From positions 48,534 through 112,533 of the IMG/VR virus record IMGVR_UViG_3300045912_000261: a DNA stretch of 64,000 bases; one strand, given 5' to 3'. The notes under the pieces are model-generated. The model saw only the letters and a list, made by a program, of their open reading frames with translations. It searched no databases and had not been told where the DNA came from. This document shows, piece after piece, positions 47,882 to 54,872 of this stretch. This stretch comes from a virus. The first letter of the stretch is position 1; every line of letters starts with the position of its first letter. Position numbers and translations under genes: made by a program.

Positions 47882-48178
47882 ATGGCCAAGAAGAACGAGA
47901 AGATCGTCCTGACCTCCGAGGAGATCGCGCTGGCCAAGGCGCTGACCGAGGCCGCGAACGGCGAGAAGTCGTCCGTGATGCGGCACCTGTTCGGCCACGA
48001 GGGGTGGTCGCGGGGCAAGATCCGGGCGGCGCTGACGGTCGTGCACTTCGGGAAGCAGGACGTGGAGCCCGGGGTGCGGTTCCAGCACGTGTACAACGTG
48101 ACGAAGGGCATGGAGGCCGGGAAGCACAAGCCGGAGCTGGAGCTGCCGAAGGCGAAGGAGACGCCGACGGCCGCGTAG
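47882..48178 (+). CDS. HTH-family small protein, paralogue 1
   Basis: 98 residues from the ATG at 47882 (AGGAGG upstream; a longer frame from 47837 is rejected). The core GEKSSVMRHLFGHEGWSRGKI, then VRFQHVYNV, matches a small phage HTH-like family (resolvase-like HTH: G.S...I...L....Q.VYN). Paralogues at 49044 and 58915. Likely a DNA-binding regulator. Confidence 0.75.
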   Translation: MAKKNEKIVLTSEEIALAKALTEAANGEKSSVMRHLFGHEGWSRGKIRAALTVVHFGKQDVEPGVRFQHVYNVTKGMEAGKHKPELELPKAKETPTAA

Positions 48179-48194
48179 TCCGAAGGACCGACGG

Positions 48195-48224
48195 ACGGAG
48201 GGGGACAAGGAGGTCCCCTTCCGT
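48195..48224 (+). terminator. Strong hairpin between 47882 and 48252 genes
   Basis: 12-bp stem (ACGGAGGGGGAC with its complement, one G-U) and 6-nt loop. No U-tract, so it may be a processing or attenuating hairpin rather than a true terminator. Confidence 0.45.
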
Positions 48225-48230
48225 ACACCA

Positions 48231-48247
48231 AGAACCCAGGAGGTTCT
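48231..48247 (+). promoter_or_regulatory. Shine-Dalgarno hairpin (AGAACC-CAGGA-GGTTCT)
   Basis: Perfect 6-bp stem with CAGGA loop, 4 nt before the ATG at 48252. Confidence 0.75.
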
Positions 48248-48251
48248 CAGC

Positions 48252-48503
48252 ATGCCGAAGATTCGCGAGCTGGTATCCACGGCGGCGAAGCGAGCCGTCG
48301 AGGACCTGGTGTTCGAGCAGAGGTTGCTCGAAGCCGGTGGCGAGGTCCGCACGATGACCGAGTCGCAGCTGATGCAGACGATCAGGGGCACGAAGGTGCC
48401 CCGAGCGTTCAGGATCGCAGCGGCACGGGAGATGCGCAGGCGCGACGATCGGGAGCGTGAGCTCAGGTCGCTCGAGACGCTGATGCGCACCAACGGACGA
48501 TAG
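48252..48503 (+). CDS. Basic helical protein
   Basis: 83 residues, highly charged, helical (AAKRAVEDLVFEQRLLEAG; RIAAAREMRRRDDRERELRS). Likely nucleic-acid associated. Ends 65 bp before an intrinsic terminator. Not recognised. Confidence 0.7.
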   Translation: MPKIRELVSTAAKRAVEDLVFEQRLLEAGGEVRTMTESQLMQTIRGTKVPRAFRIAAAREMRRRDDRERELRSLETLMRTNGR

Positions 48504-48568
48504 GTCGGGTGTCGGCTAGCCGCAGAGGCTAGAGACAAGCCGATCACGAAGCCGGGCGGTGGTCCCAA

Positions 48569-48596
48569 GGACGGGATCGCCGTCCGGTTTTTTTTT
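48569..48596 (+). terminator. Intrinsic terminator
   Basis: GGACGG/CCGTCC stem with GATCG loop, GG, then nine T (48588-48596). It ends the first right-arm unit. Confidence 0.9.
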
Positions 48597-48890
48597 GCCG
48601 CCCCGCTCCGCGGGAACACCTCGGGCGCGGCTTCGCCGCAGCGTAAAGCTTGCGCGATGTTGCTACACGGAGGCAGCAACGATCTCGCTACCAGCAGCCC
48701 GTCCGGGGCTCCGCCCCTCCCGGGAGCCGGCTAGGGCCCCCCAGTTTCTGCGCTTAGCACGGCCGATCCCAGTCCGCCCGGGCGCCTTCCCTAGGAACCT
48801 GGCCCGAGCCGCCCTGGACGCTGGGCCGGGCCCAGTCCGCCGCACTCGGTTCCCAGGACACAAGGTTATAGGACCCGATGGCCCGGGACA
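48597..48890. other. GC-rich non-coding gap
   Basis: No supported gene. Several strong hairpins (GCGGC/GCCGC; GGGGC/GCCCC) and an 11-bp direct repeat CCCAGTCCGCC at 48768-48778 and 48831-48841. It could encode a structured RNA; no promoter seen inside. Confidence 0.5.
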
Positions 48891-48905
48891 GTATCGGATC
48901 GATAC
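48891..48905 (+). promoter_or_regulatory. Dyad GTATCG-GAT-CGATAC (operator candidate)
   Basis: Perfect 6-bp inverted repeat 14 bp upstream of the first TTGAAA box of promoter P1. Candidate repressor site. Confidence 0.5.
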
Positions 48906-48918
48906 GGTAGCCGAGTTC

Positions 48919-48969
48919 TTGAAATTTTTATGAAGCCCGTTGAAAGGCCCCTCTGGCACAAGATATACT
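48919..48969 (+). promoter_or_regulatory. Promoter P1
   Basis: Upstream TTGAAA (48919-48924), -35 TTGAAA (48940-48945), 18-bp spacer, -10 TATACT (48964-48969), start region AAGTACAAAA. Drives the HTH gene at 49044. Confidence 0.85.
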
Positions 48970-48982
48970 ATAAGTACAAAAT

Positions 48983-49018
48983 GAGAGAACACCCAACCAC
49001 ACGTACCAGTGTTCTCTC
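48983..49018 (+). promoter_or_regulatory. Perfect leader hairpin after P1
   Basis: GAGAGAACAC (48983-48992) pairs with GTGTTCTCTC (49009-49018), 16-nt loop. At the transcript 5' end it may stabilise the mRNA. Confidence 0.75.
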
Positions 49019-49023
49019 CCTAC

Positions 49024-49038
49024 GTACCCAGGAGGTAC
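49024..49038 (+). promoter_or_regulatory. Shine-Dalgarno hairpin (GTACC-CAGGA-GGTAC)
   Basis: Perfect 5-bp stem, CAGGA loop, 5 nt before the ATG at 49044. Confidence 0.75.
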
Positions 49039-49043
49039 TCACC

Positions 49044-49316
49044 ATGGCCGACAACACCGACACCAAGACCCCGGAGACCACCGAGACCCAGCGCGGCCCC
49101 GAGGTGTCCGAGAACGACATCCGCCACGCCGAGAAGCTGACCAAGGACGCGGGCGGGAAGAAGTCCCCGGTCATGCGCCAGCTGGCCGACGAGGGCTGGA
49201 GCACGGGCAAGATCGCCAAGGCGCTCACCGCCGTGCACTACCCCAACGGCGACAAGCAGGTGCGGTTCCAGCACGTCTACAACGTCCTCAACGGCCGGAA
49301 GCCCAAGGGGTCGTAG
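49044..49316 (+). CDS. HTH-family small protein, paralogue 2
   Basis: 90 residues from the ATG at 49044. Thr/Glu-rich N-terminus, then KSPVMRQLADEGWSTGKIAKA and VRFQHVYNVLNG. Closest to paralogue 1. Flanked by its own promoter and terminator, so separately controlled; possibly an abundant regulator. Confidence 0.8.
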   Translation: MADNTDTKTPETTETQRGPEVSENDIRHAEKLTKDAGGKKSPVMRQLADEGWSTGKIAKALTAVHYPNGDKQVRFQHVYNVLNGRKPKGS

Positions 49317-49325
49317 CACCACCCA

Positions 49326-49367
49326 GGGAGGAGGGTCCACGCCAGGGCTCTCCTCCCTTTCCTTTTT
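49326..49367 (+). terminator. Intrinsic terminator
   Basis: GGGAGGAG/CTCCTCCC stem (49326-49333, 49350-49357) followed by TTTCCTTTTT. Isolates the 49044 gene. Confidence 0.85.
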
Positions 49368-49373
49368 CCACCC

Positions 49374-49388
49374 AGGCTCAGGAGGCCT
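49374..49388 (+). promoter_or_regulatory. Shine-Dalgarno hairpin (AGGCT-CAGGA-GGCCT)
   Basis: 5-bp stem with U-G closing pair and CAGGA loop before the ATG at 49392. Confidence 0.7.
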
Positions 49389-49391
49389 AGA

Positions 49392-49613
49392 ATGAAGCCC
49401 AAGATCCTCATCTCGCGCGAGCGGACCGGCACGCACGAGTACATCGGCGGGCGGTCCTACAACGAGCTGGTCCGGTCGTTCATCTTCGAGGACCAGTGCC
49501 TGCGGACCAGCTACCACCGGTGCATGACTCCCGACGGCCTGCTGGAGACGCACGCGCTCCAGTCCCCGGACGGCGAGAACATCCTCGTCCACGCCCTGTA
49601 CCCGGAGGCCTAG
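49392..49613 (+). CDS. Hypothetical protein
   Basis: 73 residues. Mixed alpha/beta with GRSYNELVRSFIFEDQCLR. No family recognised. It follows a terminator, so expression depends on readthrough or an unseen promoter. Stop overlaps the next GTG. Confidence 0.65.
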   Translation: MKPKILISRERTGTHEYIGGRSYNELVRSFIFEDQCLRTSYHRCMTPDGLLETHALQSPDGENILVHALYPEA

Positions 49614-49789
49614 TGACCCCGGCCCAGTGCCAGATCCTCACGGATGAGCTCGAGCAGACCTTCCACATGACCCAGGTCCTGCTCGGTGCCGTGACGCGTG
49701 ACCTGTACATCATCCGTCACGACGGGACCCAACTGGTGGTGAGCCCTAGCGGCGACGTCCGTCCCAAGATCAACCGGCCCGAGGCCTAG
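49613..49789 (+). CDS. Hypothetical protein
   Basis: 58 residues from a GTG (49613) in TAGTG coupling. TDELEQTFHMTQVLLGAV then beta strands (LYIIRHDGTQLVVSPSG). Not recognised. Confidence 0.6.
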   Translation: MTPAQCQILTDELEQTFHMTQVLLGAVTRDLYIIRHDGTQLVVSPSGDVRPKINRPEA

Positions 49790-50071
49790 GACCTCAAGGT
49801 AACGCCTGGGTGCTAGGCCGAGGCCAACTGTGCCGTGCTAACGGCCCGAGCCGGGATCCTCGTGCCAGTACAAAGGGACCTTGAGCTCGGCGTAGCCCGG
49901 GCGGCCCGCTCCTACCGGTATCAAGTAAGAGGCCCACAAGGCCCATGGACCAGGACCAGGCCCACTGTCCAAACCTAGAAGGCCAGGGTTATCCCACTCC
50001 CGTCCTGTGCACTACCTGTCCGGGCCCATATGAGTACCTGCGTGGTCGTGGTCGGCCCAGGCCCCGTCTCC
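49790..50071. other. GC-rich non-coding gap
   Basis: No gene. Contains inverted repeat CTCAAGGT/ACCTTGAG (49793-49800, 49878-49885) and many GGCC-rich palindromes. Could be the transcribed tail of the previous unit or a structured RNA. Confidence 0.45.
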
Positions 50072-50230
50072 TTCTTGTGCCTTGAGTGATTTCTTTCTTG
50101 TGCCTTGAGTGATTTCTTTCTTGTGCCTTAAGTAGGTTCTTTCTTGTGCCTTACTGATTTCTTGTGCCTCGAGTAGGTACTTCTTGTGCCTTGTCTTGTG
50201 TTCTGAGTAGGTTCTTGTGCCTTGGGTAGT
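50072..50230 (+). repeat. Eight-copy CTTGTGCCTTGAGT tandem array
   Basis: Copies of CTTGTGCCT start at 50074, 50097, 50120, 50143, 50161, 50183, 50195 (variant) and 50214. The first three intervals are exactly 23 bp, then irregular. The 3' part varies around a YRAGTAGG/TGATTTC end. The array ends ~25 bp before promoter P2. Candidate iterons or an operator array. Confidence 0.9.
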
Positions 50231-50255
50231 TCCCCTCCCGTACTTGTTACGGGTA

Positions 50256-50307
50256 ATGAAATTTCTATGATGACCCCTTGAAGCCCACTTAAGGCCTAAG
50301 TTATAAT
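50256..50307 (+). promoter_or_regulatory. Promoter P2
   Basis: Upstream ATGAAA (50256-50261), -35 TTGAAG (50278-50283), 18-bp spacer, -10 TATAAT (50302-50307), start region GTTACAAAA. Drives the 50.35-52.4 kb unit. Confidence 0.9.
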
Positions 50308-50329
50308 ATAGTTACAAAAATTTCTCAAA

Positions 50330-50345
50330 GCCCCGATAGGAGGGC
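50330..50345 (+). promoter_or_regulatory. Shine-Dalgarno hairpin (GCCC...GGGC)
   Basis: 4-bp stem with CGATAGGA loop before the ATG at 50350; a looser member of the series. Confidence 0.5.
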
Positions 50346-50349
50346 CGCC

Positions 50350-50757
50350 ATGAACGGACCGACACGACCGACACAACCGACACAACCGGAACGACACTAC
50401 CCCGCCAAGCTCAACCAGGAGTACGCCCGTACCTACACCGACTGGGAGGCCGTCCTCGGCAGCGGACAAGCCTGGGCCGACAGGATCATGAGCGTACTCG
50501 GGAACAAGCCTCTACTACTCAGGGACGACGAGATGCCCCTGCTCCAGCCGGCACTGGACATCACCATGATCCAGATGACCGACGTCGGCCCCGATGAGGT
50601 CACTGACGCGGACATCCTCGTCACGTTCCACACCGTCTGGAACATGCTCACGACTGAGTACTTCGTCGCGAGCGGGGGCAAGTGGACCACGAGGCTGGAC
50701 GAGAGCGGCCGAAAGGTCCTCACCGGATTCAACCACCCCGAGATGACGAAGGAGTAA
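50350..50757 (+). CDS. Hypothetical protein
   Basis: 135 residues. N-terminus has a short Thr/Pro/Gln repeat (TRPTQPTQPE) from 9-bp DNA repeats. Helical core with LLQPALDITMIQMTDVG and FHTVWNMLTTEYF. First gene of unit P2. Not recognised. Confidence 0.75.
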   Translation: MNGPTRPTQPTQPERHYPAKLNQEYARTYTDWEAVLGSGQAWADRIMSVLGNKPLLLRDDEMPLLQPALDITMIQMTDVGPDEVTDADILVTFHTVWNMLTTEYFVASGGKWTTRLDESGRKVLTGFNHPEMTKE

Positions 50758-50762
50758 CGGCC

Positions 50763-50990
50763 ATGGACAGGAGACTGGACAGTCGAGAGATCCACGACCG
50801 GATCATCCGCGCCCTCCAGAACGAGTTTCCCACCCTGGAGATCTACGAGGACGGGATGTTCACGGACGAGTCCGGGGCGCGCCTCCAGATCCCAACCGAT
50901 CTCCCCGGGGGCGGAGACTACGTCCTGGTCGAGGTGTTCTACCAGGCGGCCACCGGCCCCTGGAGCACCCGCCGATTCGAAGAGGGGTAG
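50763..50990 (+). CDS. Hypothetical protein
   Basis: 75 residues, ATG at 50763, close behind the previous stop. Alpha/beta; EIHDRIIRALQNEFPTLEIYE then VLVEVFYQAA. Not recognised. Confidence 0.7.
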   Translation: MDRRLDSREIHDRIIRALQNEFPTLEIYEDGMFTDESGARLQIPTDLPGGGDYVLVEVFYQAATGPWSTRRFEEG

Positions 50991-50992
50991 GC

Positions 50993-51244
50993 ATGAGCCA
51001 AGGTCCAAGGGTCGTCCACGACGTCCTCGACTTCTCCGGGCCAGTGGCCTTCAACCAAGTCCAAAAGGGGGCCTATCAGCCCATCTGTCCGTGGTGCGCC
51101 TCGGACGTGGGAGGGCCTGTTGAGGCCACTACCTATGGAGACCTGTACGAACTACTCTTCGACAGGATCGTACCCCACGTGATGAACAGCCAGTGCAGGG
51201 ACGCCCTGAAGATGGCCGTCACCATCCACAGGAAGGAGGACTAG
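50993..51244 (+). CDS. Hypothetical protein with CPWC motif
   Basis: 83 residues. CPWCASD in the middle plus a distant Cys could bind zinc. Helical C-terminus (LYELLFDRIVPHVM). Operonic. Not recognised. Confidence 0.7.
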   Translation: MSQGPRVVHDVLDFSGPVAFNQVQKGAYQPICPWCASDVGGPVEATTYGDLYELLFDRIVPHVMNSQCRDALKMAVTIHRKED

Positions 51245-51245
51245 C

Positions 51246-51506
51246 ATGAGCGAGGACAGGCTCCTGAAGGTCAAAGTGTACTACGATGACGGATCCGTCC
51301 AGGAGGGCGGCTTCGTCATGAACATCCCCGCGAGCGACAAGTACTGGACCAAAGGGTCACCGCACCCATTCCAGGCACGCCAGTTCACTGTGGTATGGAT
51401 CCCGTTCCACTGGAAGGCCCCCCATGACGAGGAGGCCGGCTACCTGGACATCGTCCCCAGCAAGGACGTGGAACTCATCCGTGACAAGGAGGAGACCAAT
51501 GGCTGA
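51246..51506 (+). CDS. Hypothetical beta-rich protein
   Basis: 86 residues. Beta strands (KVKVYYDDGSVQEGGFVM; FTVVWIPFHW) and acidic C-terminus. Ends overlapping the next gene by 8 nt. Not recognised. Confidence 0.7.
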   Translation: MSEDRLLKVKVYYDDGSVQEGGFVMNIPASDKYWTKGSPHPFQARQFTVVWIPFHWKAPHDEEAGYLDIVPSKDVELIRDKEETNG

Positions 51507-51663
51507 CCTGTGTCTCGCGCCCAAGGACGAACTGATCAAGCTCAGGGCCATCCTTGGCCTCACCATGAGCACCAACTGGTGTCCCAAGGTGACCGAGATC
51601 GTCGATGACTCCATCGCCGACTACGACGAGGTCAACCCCAAGGGCACCGACGACGCCTTCTAG
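51499..51663 (+). CDS. Hypothetical small protein
   Basis: 54 residues, ATG at 51499 with AAGGAGG upstream inside the previous gene. LIKLRAILGLTMSTNWCPKV; acidic tail. Not recognised. Confidence 0.6.
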   Translation: MADLCLAPKDELIKLRAILGLTMSTNWCPKVTEIVDDSIADYDEVNPKGTDDAF

Positions 51664-51674
51664 GAGGTAACAAG

Positions 51675-51890
51675 ATGGTCAGGGAAACAGCCCTGCGCAG
51701 GATGCAGGACGCCGTGTACCGAAAGGAAACGTCGGTGACGACGGAGTACGGCCGTCACGGGATCCAGTACGGTGAGGACGAGGAGGGGAACGAGTACGGC
51801 CTCGTCGGACTGAACCTGCCCGAAGGGTTCTACGCCGAGATCGATGGCGAGACCTACGGCGCCCTTCAGGGCATCCGAATCTACCGCTGA
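51675..51890 (+). CDS. Hypothetical protein
   Basis: 71 residues after AGGAGGTAACAAG. Acidic, beta-rich (YGLVGLNLPEGFYAEIDGETYG). Not recognised. Confidence 0.7.
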   Translation: MVRETALRRMQDAVYRKETSVTTEYGRHGIQYGEDEEGNEYGLVGLNLPEGFYAEIDGETYGALQGIRIYR

Positions 51891-51906
51891 CAAGGGAGAA
51901 GCTGGC

Positions 51907-52149
51907 ATGTACACACAGGCCACAGTCTTGGAGCAGCTCAGGCGAGCAGCCGAAGCCCGGAAGGAGACCCGTCAGGAGTTCCTACAGGCCATCCAGGAGA
52001 TCGAGCCCCGGTGGGAGTCCCTGGCGGACGCGGAGGAGTCCAGGAACATCGAGGTCCAGGCCCTCCTCCAGAGGTACGCCTCGAGGGACCTCGACCACGC
52101 CTACGAGATCGCCGACCTCGCCGAGACCCTACTGAACAAGGAGGACTGA
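51907..52149 (+). CDS. Hypothetical coiled-coil protein
   Basis: 80 residues, ATG at 51907. Nearly all helical, charged (LEQLRRAAEARKETRQEFLQ). Could oligomerise. Not recognised. Confidence 0.7.
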   Translation: MYTQATVLEQLRRAAEARKETRQEFLQAIQEIEPRWESLADAEESRNIEVQALLQRYASRDLDHAYEIADLAETLLNKED

Positions 52150-52150
52150 C

Positions 52151-52396
52151 ATGAACACCCGAGGACCAGAGTACGCCATCGTACGATTCGAGGATGAGCA
52201 CCTAGCCGGAGAGGTTCTCATGGGTGGGCTCACCGTCTGGGTCCCCACAGTGAACCAAGAGATCAGGATCACCGAGGACCGTCTCAGGCAGGACGTGATC
52301 CAACTGTTCCACGACCGTAAGAACAGGGATCTGGCCCTCAGGCTGGAGAACGAAATGCTCGAGCACCAGATGCTCGTGGAGGTCATGAGCAGCTAG
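52151..52396 (+). CDS. Hypothetical protein, last of unit P2
   Basis: 81 residues; beta N-terminus (YAIVRFEDEHLAGEVLMGG) and helical C-terminus (DVIQLFHDRKNRDLALRL). Followed by a dispersed repeat pair. Not recognised. Confidence 0.7.
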   Translation: MNTRGPEYAIVRFEDEHLAGEVLMGGLTVWVPTVNQEIRITEDRLRQDVIQLFHDRKNRDLALRLENEMLEHQMLVEVMSS

Positions 52397-52405
52397 GACA
52401 CCTAG

Positions 52406-52456
52406 CAGCCCGGCACCGGAGTCTACCGCTAGCAACTCGGGCACCGGAGTCTACCG
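52406..52456 (+). repeat. Dispersed repeat pair
   Basis: Copies CCGGCACCGGAGTCTACCG (52406-52428) and ACTCGGGCACCGGAGTCTACC (52432-52456). Same orientation relative to transcription as in the left arm. Intergenic, just before P3. The GGAG variant replaces TAAT. Confidence 0.8.
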
Positions 52457-52465
52457 GCACGAGTT

Positions 52466-52517
52466 TTGAAGTTTTCATGAGGGCCACTAGAAAGCCCATC
52501 GGTGCCCACGATATAAT
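52466..52517 (+). promoter_or_regulatory. Promoter P3
   Basis: Upstream TTGAAG (52466-52471), -35-like TAGAAA (52488-52493), 18-bp spacer, -10 TATAAT (52512-52517), then AGTATCATCACAAAA. Confidence 0.8.
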
Positions 52518-52537
52518 AGTATCATCACAAAAACTCT

Positions 52538-52552
52538 GGACTCAGGAGGTCC
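52538..52552 (+). promoter_or_regulatory. Shine-Dalgarno hairpin (GGACT-CAGGA-GGTCC)
   Basis: 5-bp stem with U-G closing pair and CAGGA loop before the GTG at 52559. Confidence 0.75.
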
Positions 52553-52558
52553 GCCGAG

Positions 52559-52909
52559 GTGGCATTCAGCCGGCACGACAAGCTCTACGTGGTCATCTCA
52601 GTCAACGACGAGGGCCTTCGGGATGCCCTGATCACAAGGGCACCCAACATGCGCGAGGCCATCAAGAACATCAACCTCTACCCGTTCGTCTGGCCCGCGG
52701 ACTGGGATGACCCGGACACCCCTTACGAGAAGGCTCTCGACAGGGTAGTGGCCTACTACGGAGGCCCCGAAGGGGACTTGAAGAAGGCCTCCTATGAGGG
52801 CAACTTCGTGGACGGGGACTCCTCCTGCCAGAACGTCCTGATCGAGATCGACCCCCGTTACCACGACCTTCGTACGTACCCGAAGACCCAACTGGAAGGA
52901 GGTGTCTGA
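52559..52909 (+). CDS. Hypothetical protein
   Basis: 116 residues from GTG 52559. FSRHDKLYVVISVNDEGLRDA, KNINLYPFVWPADWDDPD; alpha/beta. First gene of unit P3. Stop overlaps the next start (TGATG). Not recognised. Confidence 0.75.
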   Translation: MAFSRHDKLYVVISVNDEGLRDALITRAPNMREAIKNINLYPFVWPADWDDPDTPYEKALDRVVAYYGGPEGDLKKASYEGNFVDGDSSCQNVLIEIDPRYHDLRTYPKTQLEGGV

Positions 52910-53139
52910 TGAACCAGTCAGAGCCCACGTGTCTCGAGTTGCACAGAGGTGACTGCGAGGGCAAGGTGGAGTACCACCACAACCCCGACCGGGATGACTT
53001 CAAGACCTTTCCACGGTGCGAGAAGCACCAAGCCCGGCGTCTGGAGCAGGCCCAAGGAAACATGGTGTACCGGAGCCCTGCGCCACCTCCGTGGTTCGAC
53101 GAGGGCTACGCCGGTGAGCGTTGGGAGGAGGACTACTGA
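52909..53139 (+). CDS. Cys/His zinc-binding-like protein
   Basis: 76 residues. CLELHRGDCEGKVEYHH and later CEKHQARRL resemble the zinc part of HNH-like small proteins but lack a full HNH core. Could be a degenerate nuclease or DNA-binding protein. Confidence 0.7.
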   Translation: MNQSEPTCLELHRGDCEGKVEYHHNPDRDDFKTFPRCEKHQARRLEQAQGNMVYRSPAPPPWFDEGYAGERWEEDY

Positions 53140-53366
53140 TGGGCGAAGAGGGCGAGATCTGGATCGTCGAGTACTACCCCGACACGGACACCTGGGTGAG
53201 ATACGGACCCTCTTCCACGGAGGAGGCGTCCAATGCCCTACTGGCCTCCCTGATGGAGACGGCCGTCGAGTCCGGCAAGATGGACGCCGTCCGTGTGGGG
53301 AAGTTCATAGTGGGTCCCGGTGAGGATCCGGTCGAGAAGGCCAAGAGCCAGGGAATGGGAGGTTAG
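53139..53366 (+). CDS. Hypothetical protein
   Basis: 75 residues, ATG at 53139 in TGATG coupling. Alpha/beta (IWIVEYYPDTDTWVRYG). Not recognised. Confidence 0.7.
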   Translation: MGEEGEIWIVEYYPDTDTWVRYGPSSTEEASNALLASLMETAVESGKMDAVRVGKFIVGPGEDPVEKAKSQGMGG

Positions 53367-53373
53367 ACCGACC

Positions 53374-53538
53374 ATGGTAACCTACGATGGACCACTCTGC
53401 AGGGTCGAAGGCTGTGGCAAGCCCACGGTCGTCGCCCACATCGGTGCGCCCGGCTACGGAACGGTGCGGGTCTGCGAGGCCGGCCACCGGGAGGAGCTGA
53501 CCCCGGCCGGTGAGCTGGAGGTGCACCATGTGCTATGA
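53374..53538 (+). CDS. Small putative zinc-finger protein
   Basis: 54 residues, ATG at 53374. CRVEGCGKP, H and CEAGHRE give a possible CCHC/CCCH site. Overlaps the next gene. Confidence 0.6.
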   Translation: MVTYDGPLCRVEGCGKPTVVAHIGAPGYGTVRVCEAGHREELTPAGELEVHHVL

Positions 53539-53767
53539 CAAGCTCACCTGGGACGACATTCAACGCATGGAGGATGGTCGTCCACCTCGTCCGCTGACGT
53601 TCACTGGGGAGTGGCTCAACGAGCACTTCCCCAACGGGATGGACGAGGACGACATCGCCGTGATGAACATGGTGATGGAGAAGGACATGATCAACCGAGG
53701 GCTGTGCCCCTGCTGCGGCCAGCCCCGGGAGACGGAGACGGAGACGGAGGAGTACGATGATGACTGA
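53528..53767 (+). CDS. Hypothetical protein with C-terminal CPCC
   Basis: 79 residues, ATG at 53528 with GGAGGTG upstream. Helical, acidic, with GLCPCCGQPRE near the end and a Glu/Thr/Asp tail. Not recognised. Confidence 0.65.
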   Translation: MCYDKLTWDDIQRMEDGRPPRPLTFTGEWLNEHFPNGMDEDDIAVMNMVMEKDMINRGLCPCCGQPRETETETEEYDDD

Positions 53768-54149
53768 GACACCTACCACGCTGAAGCCCGTGTCCGGGAA
53801 GAGCCTCCTGACCTACCTGGAGGACACCAAGGAGTACGACCACGAACGGGGTCACTTCTGGATTGTCTTCACCCCGTACGAGCAGCGTCTGGTCGAGCCA
53901 ACACCCGAAAGGGGGCCGGTCTGGGCGCTCCACTTCGAGCTGTCCATGTACCGGTGGGAGATCCTCATGGGTGCCCTCGGGGATCTGGCCAAGCGGGAGG
54001 AGGTCACGCCCACCGAGATCCTGCACCGAATCCTGTGCGTGCGGGACGAGGTCAGGTGCCACCAGCCCTCTGACTGGGTCATGTACGTGGCGCAGCAGGT
54101 CCTCATCCTCTACCACGAGCTGGCCACCGGCCGGGAAAGGAAGCTGTAG
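53757..54149 (+). CDS. Hypothetical protein
   Basis: 130 residues; two adjacent ATGs (53757, 53760). Predicted helical (EILMGALGDLAKREEV; WVMYVAQQVLILYHELATG). Soluble or membrane-peripheral. Stop overlaps the next GTG. Not recognised. Confidence 0.75.
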   Translation: MMTETPTTLKPVSGKSLLTYLEDTKEYDHERGHFWIVFTPYEQRLVEPTPERGPVWALHFELSMYRWEILMGALGDLAKREEVTPTEILHRILCVRDEVRCHQPSDWVMYVAQQVLILYHELATGRERKL

Positions 54150-54451
54150 TGGGACAGAAGGAACTGGACGAGTACCGTCGGCAGGAGAGGGAGGAGAGCC
54201 TGAGGATCATGCAGACCCCTCCCGGGTGGTTCATGTGGCCCGTCCTCCCCGTCAAGAGGCGGAAGCCCGATGGGGGCTGGCCCGACTTGGGGATCATGAT
54301 CGACGTCGACGAGCACCGCCACAAGGTGTTCCGTGTGGGGCTGTACTCACTGAAGAAGAACGTCCCACTGGAGGAACAGCTCCACGGCATCGAGGTGGAT
54401 CGCTACGAGAGCCTGGAAGAGGTCATCGAGGCCGGCTGGGTCGTCGACTAG
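54149..54451 (+). CDS. Hypothetical protein
   Basis: 100 residues from a GTG in TAGTG coupling. Charged helical N-terminus, GWFMWPVLPVKRRKPDGGW, beta C-terminal half. Not recognised. Followed by two repeat copies. Confidence 0.7.
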   Translation: MGQKELDEYRRQEREESLRIMQTPPGWFMWPVLPVKRRKPDGGWPDLGIMIDVDEHRHKVFRVGLYSLKKNVPLEEQLHGIEVDRYESLEEVIEAGWVVD

Positions 54452-54507
54452 CTGACTCGGGCACACTATCCTACCGCCTGACGACTCGGGCACCGGAGTC
54501 TACCACA
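54451..54507 (+). repeat. Dispersed repeat pair
   Basis: GACTCGGGCACACTATCCTACC (54451-54476) and GACTCGGGCACCGGAGTCTACC (54481-54507). The second places GGAG about 10 nt before the ATG at 54508, so the repeat may supply its ribosome site. Confidence 0.8.
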
Positions 54508-54582
54508 ATGGACGTCATCTGGTTCCCCTTGACCATCATCGCCCTGCTCCTGTTCTGGCGGGCCGGCTCTAAGGAGGTCTAG
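54508..54582 (+). CDS. 24-residue membrane peptide
   Basis: ATG just after the repeat; IWFPLTIIALLLFW helix and charged C-terminus. One of five single- or double-helix mini-proteins in this arm. Confidence 0.5.
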   Translation: MDVIWFPLTIIALLLFWRAGSKEV

Positions 54583-54785
54583 CCCTGGAGTAGTCACCAC
54601 GTGTGCCGACCCCGCGTTGGTGGGGAGGAAAAACAGGCTATCCATCGTGCGGGCGAAGCCCCTAGGAGGGCCAGCGATCAGGTGCCAGCTAGGGTGGTCC
54701 AGGCCAAAGCTCCGGCACGAACATTGAGGCCCCAGCCGTCTAAGGTCGCCTGCCTCCTAGGGGTGGAGGGGTGGTAGGCATGGTG
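54583..54785 (+). other. Non-coding gap with long-range inverted repeat
   Basis: No gene. CCCCTAGGAGG (54659-54669) and CCTCCTAGGGG (54753-54763) are perfect complements 83 nt apart; smaller hairpins lie between. Candidate structured RNA or terminator region upstream of P4. Confidence 0.55.
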
Positions 54786-54836
54786 TTGAAGATTTTTTGA
54801 AACCCCTTGAAATGCCTAGAGGGACCGCTCTATAAT
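54786..54836 (+). promoter_or_regulatory. Promoter P4
   Basis: Upstream TTGAAG (54786-54791), -35 TTGAAA (54807-54812), 18-bp spacer, -10 TATAAT (54831-54836), then AGTATCATCAGAAAA, nearly identical to P3 downstream. Confidence 0.9.
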
Positions 54837-54856
54837 AGTATCATCAGAAAACTTCT

Positions 54857-54871
54857 GGCCTCAGGAGGGCC
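54857..54871 (+). promoter_or_regulatory. Shine-Dalgarno hairpin (GGCCT-CAGGA-GGGCC)
   Basis: 5-bp stem with U-G closing pair and CAGGA loop, directly before the GTG at 54873. Confidence 0.75.
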
Positions 54872-54872
54872 T

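Noticed and set aside
47605-48679. Minus-strand frames of 208 and 272 codons
   Set aside because: They are antisense to the 47882 and 48252 genes, which have strong ribosome sites, family matches and a terminator; the antisense translations show no domain.
49020-49592. Minus-strand frame of 190 codons
   Set aside because: Overlaps promoter-, hairpin- and terminator-bounded plus-strand genes; composition is that of a GC-rich shadow.
49790-50071. tRNA or tRNA-like gene in the GC-rich gap
   Set aside because: No cloverleaf with a T-arm GTTCRA-type motif and matching acceptor could be drawn.
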